A program made the position numbers and the translations under genes. From assembly GCA_002315625.1 (NCBI GenBank), contig DCHH01000120.1, positions 19,842 to 45,860 of the forward strand: DNA of 26,019 nucleotides. Reading direction: 5' to 3'. This DNA comes from Bacteroidales bacterium UBA1757. GTDB lineage: Bacteria; Bacteroidota; Bacteroidia; Bacteroidales; UBA1402. The notes under the pieces are model-generated. The model searched no databases. It was given only the letters and a program-made list of their open reading frames with translations, and was not told the DNA's origin. Positions 15,673-21,940 of this stretch are shown here, in pieces (within the stretch, counting starts at the first letter, position 1; each line of letters starts with the position of its first letter).

Positions 15673-15710
15673 CGGACTCTCTATTAACAAAGTAACTAAT
15701 TCATCTTATC

Positions 15711-16118
15711 ATGAGCTACAAAATCGATCAAATCGAGGGCATCGGACCCGCTTACGCCGCTAAGCTGAATGAAGCCGGCATCAAGACAACTGAAGAACTT
15801 CTGGAAAAATGCGCCACCAAGAAAGGACGTATCGCTATGGCAGAAGCCACTGGCATCAGCGAGAAACTGATTCTCAAATGGACAAACCATTCCGACCTGT
15901 TCCGCATCAACGGCATCGCCGGTCAGTTTGCCGAACTTCTCGAGGCCGCTGGTGTTGACACAGTCAAGGAGTTCCGTCACCGCGTAGCAGCCAATCTCCA
16001 GCCCAAGCTTGTCGAGGTCAACGAGGAGAAGAGAATCTGCCACCGCGTCCCCGCTGTAGTAGAACTCGAAAAAATGATTGCCCAGGCCGCCGAACTCGAA
16101 CCCAAGGTGACCTACTAA
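15711..16118 (+). CDS. DUF4332 domain protein (helix-hairpin-helix)
   Basis: A 135-residue protein matching the DUF4332 pattern. It opens with IEGIGPAYAAKLNEAGIKTTEELL, a helix-hairpin-helix (GIGPxxAxKL) like those in DNA-binding and repair proteins. A second, related module follows at about 60-95 (LFRINGIAGQFAELLEAAGVDTVKEF). The family is often found in Bacteroidota and has no established function; non-specific DNA binding is a fair inference. It is a single-gene unit: it has its own promoter, a 38-nt leader, and a textbook terminator 20 bp behind the stop, and both flanking genes lie on the opposite strand. The compact protein and strong signals suggest substantial expression. Confidence 0.9.
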   Translation: MSYKIDQIEGIGPAYAAKLNEAGIKTTEELLEKCATKKGRIAMAEATGISEKLILKWTNHSDLFRINGIAGQFAELLEAAGVDTVKEFRHRVAANLQPKLVEVNEEKRICHRVPAVVELEKMIAQAAELEPKVTY

Positions 16119-16137
16119 GCCTTTCATTTTCTAACTG

Positions 16138-16177
16138 ACTGCACAGACACGATAATGTATCTGTGCAGTATTTTTAT
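16138..16177 (+). terminator. Rho-independent terminator of the DUF4332 gene
   Basis: A perfect 10-bp stem ACTGCACAGA (16138-16147) / TCTGTGCAGT (16160-16169) has a 12-nt loop and is followed by ATTTTTAT. It lies between convergent genes. Confidence 0.88.
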
Positions 16178-16196
16178 GGTGCTGGGTGTCAGGGGG

Positions 16197-17609
16197 TTAT
16201 TTGCTTTTGATGGCGCCGAGGGAGCGGACTTCTTCGACGAGGTCGGGGTTCTTGGCTTCCCAGTCGCTGCGGCGAAGGAAATGAATGGTTGAGTTGACGG
16301 AACGGTCCTTCGGGGCCAGAATCTCAATTTTGGGGTTGTTGAGCAGGCGGATTATTTCGGCACCGGCATAAAGGACAACCCCGTAGCCGTGAGTGGAATA
16401 GACAGTGTGCCCGCGGTGGTAATAGTAGCTATTGTCGTGGGCAAAGGTCGTACCTTCAACCGACCAGTCAACCATGCCGTTTTCGCGCACTGCACTACGG
16501 GTGGCGTTCCACCCAGTGATGGCAACCGGGCCATAGACATGGCTTATCCATCCCTCGTTGATGCCCTTGGCTACGGCGTAGGTAAACATGGCTGTGCAAG
16601 AGGTCTCTTCAAACGTGTCGGTCTTGTCAAGCAGGTTGTGCCAGAAGCCGTTGCCCCCCTGCAGATTTGCAAGTCGCTGTACCATTGTCCGATAAAGATG
16701 AAGGATTTCCGCACGTCCCTTGTAACCTTCCGGAAGTCTGTCCAGGACTTCTGCCATAGACATCATTACCCATCCGTTGGCTCTTCCCCAATAGAACTTG
16801 GGGTCATAGTCGGCCGATACCTCGCTCCATCCATGGTCAAAGATTCCCATCTGGGGGTCAAAAAGATAATGTGCCATCTGCAGAACCTGACGGACGGCAT
16901 CGTCAGCATAAAGGGTATCGCCTGTCATCACATAGCGATTAATGAGGAAAGGGACGCTCATGTACATGTCGTCAGCCCATACCGAAATATACTGAGGGCG
17001 ATGACGGGCCAGTGTGCCGTCCTTGAGCCTGAACTGGTCGTGCATTATGTGCTGCTCAACCCTATCGATAAGGGGCAGGTAATCCTTGTTCCCGGTTTTC
17101 AGATAGGTCTTGATAAGGGCCGCGCCAATCGAGCCGCAGTGGTCAAGGGCCGACATGCGCGTGATTTCTTTCCATCCCTCAAGATTGTTCTCCTTGAAAT
17201 AGGGAGCCCATTTGCTGACATAGTCGAAGAATGCCTTGTTGTTGGCAAAGTATTTCGGGTCACCGGTCAGGTTGTCTATGTAATCGAAGGCAGAGAGCAC
17301 CACACCGTGTGTATATGACCAGCTCGTGGCAAATCCTGGATTGACTTTCGCATTGGGATTGGCTTTACGGGTATCGGTAATTGCCTTTCCCGTCTTGCTG
17401 TCTATGATGGTCCTTTCCGCAGTCTGCTCATAATATTGACGGATGGAATTCAGTACATCAAGGATGCCTCCTTCGGTCGGAATCTGGTAGGGAATGGTGT
17501 AGTCGGGGATACGTCGTTCTTCATCAGTCTGGGTGTCAGACTGTTTTGAGAGCACGGGAACGCAATAGAGTCCGCAAATAAGAGACAGAACAATAAGTGA
17601 CTTTTTCAT
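16197..17609 (-). CDS. GH105/GH88 unsaturated glucuronyl or rhamnogalacturonyl hydrolase
   Basis: A 470-residue secreted glycoside hydrolase of the GH88/GH105 fold, which removes the unsaturated uronic acid left at oligosaccharide ends by polysaccharide lyases. The N-terminus has a signal peptide (MKKS followed by about 16 hydrophobic residues, ending near LS-KQS). Family landmarks are SALDHCGS, SVWADDMYMS (the likely catalytic Asp), FYWGRANGW and FEETSCTAMFTYAVAKGI. GH105 (pectin side-chain breakdown) fits better than GH88, but this is inference. It is the last gene of a minus-strand run behind the metallo-beta-lactamase-fold gene (68-bp gap with a hairpin). No separate promoter is seen for it. 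Confidence 0.9.
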   Translation of the reverse strand: MKKSLIVLSLICGLYCVPVLSKQSDTQTDEERRIPDYTIPYQIPTEGGILDVLNSIRQYYEQTAERTIIDSKTGKAITDTRKANPNAKVNPGFATSWSYTHGVVLSAFDYIDNLTGDPKYFANNKAFFDYVSKWAPYFKENNLEGWKEITRMSALDHCGSIGAALIKTYLKTGNKDYLPLIDRVEQHIMHDQFRLKDGTLARHRPQYISVWADDMYMSVPFLINRYVMTGDTLYADDAVRQVLQMAHYLFDPQMGIFDHGWSEVSADYDPKFYWGRANGWVMMSMAEVLDRLPEGYKGRAEILHLYRTMVQRLANLQGGNGFWHNLLDKTDTFEETSCTAMFTYAVAKGINEGWISHVYGPVAITGWNATRSAVRENGMVDWSVEGTTFAHDNSYYYHRGHTVYSTHGYGVVLYAGAEIIRLLNNPKIEILAPKDRSVNSTIHFLRRSDWEAKNPDLVEEVRSLGAIKSK

Positions 17610-17638
17610 AATTAGTTGTTTTGGGGGTTAACTTGTGG

Positions 17639-17677
17639 TTTCGTATTTTTCGCGAATGATACGCGAAAAATACGAAA
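17639..17677 (-). terminator. Palindromic 3'-end element, copy 2
   Basis: A perfect 16-bp inverted repeat (17639-17654 with 17662-17677) has a 7-nt loop, TATCATT when read on the minus strand. It touches the stop codon of the metallo-beta-lactamase-fold gene (17678-17680). The arms and loop match the element at 11781-11817. The arms end in an A/T-rich part but without a long U tail. Confidence 0.65.
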
Positions 17678-18427
17678 TCAACGGATTCTTAGGTCGATAT
17701 TTAGCCCTTCGAGCATGGACGGAAGCGATGAAAGGTCGGTGTTGCTGCAGTGGTAGGGGTAGAGAACTCTGGGACGGATTAGGCGGGCGGCCTGGGCAAG
17801 TTGTTCGGGTGTCATTGTGTAGGGCTGGTTGCAGGGGAGGAAAGCCACATCGACATGTCCGAGATTCTCCATTTCGGGGATTACTTCGGTGTCGCCGGCA
17901 ATATAGACGGTAAAGCCGTCAACGGTCAGCAGGTAGCCGTTGTCACGCCCTTGGGGATGGAACTTCTGATGCTCTTTGCTGGTGTTGTAGGCTGGAACGG
18001 CTTTGAGAAGTACTCCGTTTGACAACTGGACTGACTCGCCTGCGGCCATGGCATTTCCTTTTCCCAACAGCTCATGACTTGCAGCATTGGCATAAATCAA
18101 CGTATTGTCTTTTGTCAGTTGTGCAATGGCATCGGCATCGAGGTGGTCGCCATGGTTATGGGTGATGAGAATCACATCGGCCGGGGGCAGAAGGGAATAG
18201 TCTGTCGCGGGGGCAATTCCCTTTCCGACGGGGTCGATATAAATCCAACTGTCGGCCATTTTCACCCTGACGCTTCCATGTTTGATGGGGCAGACCAGCA
18301 CTTCGGTCCCTTTTTCTGTTACAAACTTGTCAGTCAAAGCGTTATCTGCGGACTTCTGAGCATTGATAGTGCTAAGACACATACTCATTACCACTAGCAT
18401 GAGGGTAATTTTACAGGTTTTCTTCAT
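17678..18427 (-). CDS. Exported metallo-beta-lactamase-fold hydrolase
   Basis: A 249-residue MBL-superfamily protein with an N-terminal signal peptide (cleavage near INA-QKS), so probably periplasmic. The main metal motif is THNHGDHLDADA, with IYIDPVGKG before it and YIAGDTEVIPEM and YPYHCSNTD supplying further ligands. This arrangement matches the UlaG-like / YtnP-like group, which contains phosphodiesterases, lactonases and unknown enzymes; the substrate cannot be told. It lies 26 bp after the deformylase-DUF3089 gene and is probably co-transcribed with it. Its stop codon abuts a 16-bp palindrome. Confidence 0.88.
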   Translation of the reverse strand: MKKTCKITLMLVVMSMCLSTINAQKSADNALTDKFVTEKGTEVLVCPIKHGSVRVKMADSWIYIDPVGKGIAPATDYSLLPPADVILITHNHGDHLDADAIAQLTKDNTLIYANAASHELLGKGNAMAAGESVQLSNGVLLKAVPAYNTSKEHQKFHPQGRDNGYLLTVDGFTVYIAGDTEVIPEMENLGHVDVAFLPCNQPYTMTPEQLAQAARLIRPRVLYPYHCSNTDLSSLPSMLEGLNIDLRIR

Positions 18428-18453
18428 TGGAATTGTTATTTTTTTCCCATTGC

Positions 18454-19848
18454 TTAGTTTTGTTGATAAGCGCGGTCAAGTGCATTTTTGCGCAAGGAGT
18501 GGGTGTAGAACAGCAAATCGTAGTGGTGCAGGCAGGATGCTGGCCAGTATGGAGATGGTTCGGCTTTGAAATCGGGAACCAAGAGAACGTGGCGGAGAGT
18601 GTCGAGGGAGACGCTTAGAGTCGATGAACCATATTCAAACGTGGCTGGAACGGCATCCGTCCGCCAGTTCACCGGATTGATGCAGGTGACGGCATTGTGC
18701 TGCACGAGCGGCCAGAGACCGGACGTGTCTGAAACGGAATTAAACGAAATGCATACCCTCTTATCGTATGCTCCAGCAGCAGGAACTATGTGAGGTTCAG
18801 CGATATCCGCTGAATCCAGCCCGTAGCCGATTGAATATGCGGCAACAAGACGGGAATACTGCTCGTCCGTCATATTCCGCAACAGATCGACCGTCAGCAT
18901 TGCCCCCTGGCTGAACCCTGCCAGTATATAAGGGTGTCCGTCATTCCAATGCCGCATATAATAATCAAAGGCATCACGAACCTCCAATGCCGCCTTCCTA
19001 AGGTGGTCTGAAGCCGCCCCGTCGAATAAACCATTCATCGTAACCTGGTGATAATACGGTGAGTAGAAATTCAGCGAGTCGGGAAATATCCTCTTTTGGA
19101 CATAGTCAATTTCCTTCCTCAACGCATCCCGCTCCGCACTGTCCAGCACGGCATTGAAAGTCTCGCTCCCGTCTGCACCCTTCGAAGAAACCACGTCCGT
19201 AGAACAGATATAGAAGACGTCAACTGAAGCGGGAGCAACTGAATCTCCATAATACCATGCTTCCTTCTCAGCCCACAACCTGTCGGTATAGATAATTCCG
19301 TCCAGATGGTCACATTCATGCTGAAAAATCACAGCGGTAAAGCCTTTTACCGTCTCGACGGTATCCCGAAGCGAAGTGACAGAAGTGTAACGTATATCAA
19401 TGTCGCGACTCCTCAAGACAGTTCCCCGCCTCCCAGGTACGCTGAGACAGCCCTCAGGGCCTGGTTCCTTTTCGCCCCTCATCGCAATGATTTTGATATT
19501 CGGATAGACCTCGAACGGTTCGCCTGGTTTGTCAAAACGCTGAACGGCCACTATACGGCGTGAGATTCCGACCTGGGGCCCTGCAATTCCAACACCATCC
19601 TGAGAAGGGTCTGTCACAGTCGCCACCATCTTGTCAGTCAGTGTTTTATACACTTCCCCGCGAAGAGCGGACAAGGGAATATCCCGGCTGATACTATTAA
19701 GAACAGCATAATCCTCTGGGTTGTCAACCGACAGTACCCGCATCACATGAGGCGACCCACAGACCAGTTCCTTTTCGGCTGTAGTCCAACGTTCTGATTG
19801 ACAAGAAGTTACAAAGATGAATAGAAGGAATAACAGCTTTTTTGTCAT
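18454..19848 (-). CDS. Lipoprotein fusing peptide deformylase to DUF3089 hydrolase
   Basis: A single open frame of 464 residues. Residues 1-16 form a lipoprotein signal (lipobox VTSC, Cys16). Residues about 25-195 are a peptide deformylase with all three motifs: GVGIAGPQ (85-92), EGCLS (132-136) and HECDH (177-181), so the metal Cys and two His plus the catalytic Glu are present. Residues about 198-464 are DUF3089, an alpha/beta-hydrolase: VDVFYICST start, nucleophile elbow GFSQG with Ser313, and the typical end HHYDLLFYTHSLRKNALDR. Peptide deformylase normally works in the cytoplasm on nascent N-formyl-Met, so an exported one must have another substrate, perhaps formylated peptides in the envelope. 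It is the first gene of the minus-strand run, and an IS66 element starts 22 bp upstream of its ATG. Confidence 0.92.
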   Translation of the reverse strand: MTKKLLFLLFIFVTSCQSERWTTAEKELVCGSPHVMRVLSVDNPEDYAVLNSISRDIPLSALRGEVYKTLTDKMVATVTDPSQDGVGIAGPQVGISRRIVAVQRFDKPGEPFEVYPNIKIIAMRGEKEPGPEGCLSVPGRRGTVLRSRDIDIRYTSVTSLRDTVETVKGFTAVIFQHECDHLDGIIYTDRLWAEKEAWYYGDSVAPASVDVFYICSTDVVSSKGADGSETFNAVLDSAERDALRKEIDYVQKRIFPDSLNFYSPYYHQVTMNGLFDGAASDHLRKAALEVRDAFDYYMRHWNDGHPYILAGFSQGAMLTVDLLRNMTDEQYSRLVAAYSIGYGLDSADIAEPHIVPAAGAYDKRVCISFNSVSDTSGLWPLVQHNAVTCINPVNWRTDAVPATFEYGSSTLSVSLDTLRHVLLVPDFKAEPSPYWPASCLHHYDLLFYTHSLRKNALDRAYQQN

Positions 19849-19862
19849 TATTGTGATAATTG

Positions 19863-19870
19863 ATTTTTTC
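19863..19870. repeat. Left target-site duplication of the IS66 element
   Basis: ATTTTTTC sits immediately outside the left terminal inverted repeat and is repeated exactly at 21820-21827. IS66 elements produce 8-bp duplications. Confidence 0.93.
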
Positions 19871-19874
19871 GTAA

Positions 19875-20087
19875 CTACTCAGGTACCCCCAGCCTGACCT
19901 GTATTTTAAGTTGAAGCGGGGTTTTCATCAACCTGTTATTGTCTGTCTTAAAATAATTTTTCTTTGTCCATCGGACTGATTTTCGAGTCTTGGGAATGAT
20001 GGTAATATGCCCTCTGTCATCGCATTTGGCCCACTGTGTGATGCCCAATGTTTTTTCATACCATCCGTCCTGCAGACGGTCTTCCAT
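19875..20087 (-). CDS. Possible small protein inside the IS66 left end
   Basis: A 70-codon frame on the minus strand in the otherwise non-coding left end of the IS element. It contains GWYEKTLGITQWAKCDDRGH and a Lys/Arg-rich second half, with a more protein-like composition than the other frames here. Its stop codon lies inside the left inverted repeat. I do not recognise it, and no promoter or family supports it, so it may be a chance frame. Confidence 0.25.
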   Translation of the reverse strand: MEDRLQDGWYEKTLGITQWAKCDDRGHITIIPKTRKSVRWTKKNYFKTDNNRLMKTPLQLKIQVRLGVPE

Positions 20088-20141
20088 ACCTGCAAAAGGC
20101 TTGCAAATGCCATTTAACGAGTTGATATACAATAAATTAAA

Positions 20142-20173
20142 TTTGGTAGTTCCATTTATTATGCGTAACTTTG
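20142..20173 (+). promoter_or_regulatory. Internal promoter of the IS66 transposase gene
   Basis: TTTG (20142-20145), a 20-bp spacer, and TAACTTTG (20166-20173) match the consensus. The -7 element ends only 4 bp before ATG 20178, so the transcript would be nearly leaderless. Confidence 0.65.
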
Positions 20174-20177
20174 AGGC

Positions 20178-21746
20178 ATGGAAAAGAACTTTAGCACTGG
20201 CCTCAAAAAGAGCCTTGAGGCTGAGCGGATAAAACTCACAAGGCGACGCAGGCAGCTTCTCAGAGAGATGGGATACTCCGAAGATCTCCGCTCCGGGGAG
20301 ATTGCCGAGAAACTTCACGAACAGACGCTTGTCAATGATGCGCTGAACCGGGACATTGCCCGTCAGGAGGCTGAAATCAACAAGCTTAAGGCTGAAATAG
20401 CCGAACAGAAAGTTGAAATAGCCGAACAGAAGACCAAAATAGCCGAACTCGAGGCCGGAAAGAACATTGATGCCAGGAAGGTCGTCAAGACAAGCGCCAA
20501 CAGCAGTGTGCCTCCGTCCAAGAATCCAATAGGCATCCCGCACACCCAATCCCAGCGCAAGCCGTCCGGGAAGAAGACTGGCGGACAGAATGGGCATACT
20601 GGAAGCACAAGGCTTCAGTCTGACAGTGCCACATATACGGAGCGCTGGTTCCCGGCGGCCGTCTGCCCTGTTTGCGGAAAGCCTCTGGACATGGACTCCG
20701 CCACGGTGTGCGCAACCAGGCAGGTGGTCGACATTCCGCTCCCCATTGCCGCCGAGGTGATAAACCATCTTCAGATGCAGGTGAAGTGCACTTGCGGACA
20801 TTGCAGCAAAGGGCTGTTTCCCGAAGCGGTCAATGCGCCGATGTCCTTTGGCCCGAACATTACCGCACTCGTCTCCTATCTGAGCACCTATCAGAACATC
20901 CCCTTCAAGAGGCTCACACATCTTCTTGAGACCATATTCGGACTTCACATAAGCGAGGGTTCCGTGTCCAATATGCTGAACTCCATGAGGAAGCTTTCCA
21001 AGACTCCGTACGAGATTATCCGCAAAAAGGTGGCAAACGGAACGGTTGCAGGAGCGGACGAGACAGGGGTCAATGTCAACGGCAAGAACAACTGGCTCTG
21101 GGCCTTCCAGAATGCGGTTGCGACTTATCTTGCATTCGACAAGAGCCGTGGCCACAATGTCATCAACGACAATTTCACCCCGGAGGAGCTCGGCGGAAAG
21201 GCGTGGGTGACGGACAGATGGCCGGCCTACTTCATGGGCGAAGTCGGGATGGATGATCACCAGATATGCATAGCCCACCTTCTGAGAAACCTCACTTACA
21301 CAATGCAGGCCTTTCCCGACGATGCATGGAGCCTCGACATGATGGATCTCCTGAGGGACTCCGTCCACGGCAGGAACAAGGGGGACACAGGACAGGAAGT
21401 GAGAATGAAAATGGAGAAGAGGCTTGACGAACTGCTCTCCAGACCTCCGTTCTACAAAAAGGAGAACGGTGACGAGACCGAGCTCGACAAGCTCAAGAAA
21501 AGCATCGCAAAACACAAAGCCTACATCTTCACCTTCCTGACGAATCCGGAGTTTCCGCCAACGAACAACGACAGCGAGAAGGCCCTGCGTCCTGCCAAAA
21601 CCAAGCTCAAGGTCAGCGGCTGCTTCCGTACTGAAACCGGCGTCGAGAACTACGCCACCGTTGCCTCCGTCATCCAGACGGCGGTCAAGAACGGGCAGAA
21701 CCCATTCGAGGTTCTTCGGGTCATTGCAACCCTTGCCGGAGCGTAA
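20178..21746 (+). CDS. tnpC: IS66 family transposase
   Basis: A 522-residue DDE transposase of the IS66 (TnpC) family. Residues about 50-95 form a coiled coil with repeated AEIAEQKVEIAEQK. SANSSVPPSKNP and KKTGGQNGHTGS follow, the usual IS66 N-terminal signature, then a zinc-binding segment (CPVCGKPL ... CTCGHCSKG). The catalytic core begins with VAGADETGVNVNGKNNWLWAF (first Asp), continues with VTDRWPAYF (second Asp), and ends with NNDSEKALRPAKTKLKVSGCF (catalytic Glu). The frame is intact, so the element is probably active. ATG 20178 lies just 4 bp behind the promoter -7 element. Confidence 0.96.
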   Translation: MEKNFSTGLKKSLEAERIKLTRRRRQLLREMGYSEDLRSGEIAEKLHEQTLVNDALNRDIARQEAEINKLKAEIAEQKVEIAEQKTKIAELEAGKNIDARKVVKTSANSSVPPSKNPIGIPHTQSQRKPSGKKTGGQNGHTGSTRLQSDSATYTERWFPAAVCPVCGKPLDMDSATVCATRQVVDIPLPIAAEVINHLQMQVKCTCGHCSKGLFPEAVNAPMSFGPNITALVSYLSTYQNIPFKRLTHLLETIFGLHISEGSVSNMLNSMRKLSKTPYEIIRKKVANGTVAGADETGVNVNGKNNWLWAFQNAVATYLAFDKSRGHNVINDNFTPEELGGKAWVTDRWPAYFMGEVGMDDHQICIAHLLRNLTYTMQAFPDDAWSLDMMDLLRDSVHGRNKGDTGQEVRMKMEKRLDELLSRPPFYKKENGDETELDKLKKSIAKHKAYIFTFLTNPEFPPTNNDSEKALRPAKTKLKVSGCFRTETGVENYATVASVIQTAVKNGQNPFEVLRVIATLAGA

Positions 21747-21819
21747 TATCATTGCTATATTTTTCATTGATGTCTAGTCGTGGCCGGATTGGCTATGGCT
21801 GGGGCACCTGAGTAGTTAC

Positions 21820-21827
21820 ATTTTTTC
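21820..21827. repeat. Right target-site duplication of the IS66 element
   Basis: ATTTTTTC directly follows the right terminal inverted repeat and is identical to 19863-19870. Confidence 0.93.
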
Positions 21828-21835
21828 TAACCTGA

Positions 21836-21866
21836 CAAAGATAAGGAGTGATATTGATGAAACAAA
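21836..21866 (-). promoter_or_regulatory. Stranded native promoter of the deformylase-DUF3089 gene
   Basis: On the minus strand, TTTG (21863-21866), a 19-bp spacer, and TATCTTTG (21836-21843) match the consensus exactly. With the IS element and one duplication copy removed, the -7 element would lie about 22 bp upstream of the ATG at 19848, a normal distance. The element now points into the IS66 right end, antisense to the transposase gene. Confidence 0.7.
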
Positions 21867-21908
21867 TAATACAACGTTACATTGATGTGGCAATTGGACA
21901 TAAAAGTT

Positions 21909-21916
21909 TATCTTTG
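21909..21916 (+). promoter_or_regulatory. -7 promoter element of the C11 peptidase gene
   Basis: TATCTTTG lies 24 bp upstream of ATG 21941. There is no convincing -33 match. It is divergent from the minus-strand promoter at 21836-21866. Confidence 0.6.
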
Positions 21917-21940
21917 CGGAACCAAAACAAGTCGTTTACT

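Larger units (their letters stand above)
19871..21819 (+). mobile_element. IS66-family insertion sequence, complete (1949 bp)
   Basis: Both ends carry matching inverted repeats: 19871-19894 starts GTAACTACTCAGGTACCCC, and the complement of 21797-21819 starts GTAACTACTCAGGTGCCCC. Exact 8-bp direct repeats flank the element. A single transposase gene is present with no tnpA/tnpB partners, as in the ISBst12-like subgroup. The intact ends and perfect duplication point to a fairly recent insertion. It separates the deformylase-DUF3089 gene from a promoter at 21836-21866. Confidence 0.96.

Noticed and set aside
16389..17318. A 309-codon plus-strand frame inside the GH105 gene
   Set aside because: Antisense shadow; its sequence shows no family features and GH105 motifs cover the other strand.
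18454..19848. Housekeeping peptide deformylase misread as exported
   Set aside because: The lipobox, the hydrophobic N-terminus and the fused DUF3089 domain all argue against the ordinary cytoplasmic enzyme.
19875..21767. A 630-codon open frame on the minus strand across the IS66 element
   Set aside because: It is antisense to an obvious IS66 transposase and exists because of the transposase's codon pattern. Only its last 70 codons, outside the transposase gene, were kept as a weak candidate.
21848..21940. Upstream GTG start for the C11 peptidase
   Set aside because: It would put 31 residues before the lipoprotein signal and overlap the promoter element at 21909-21916.
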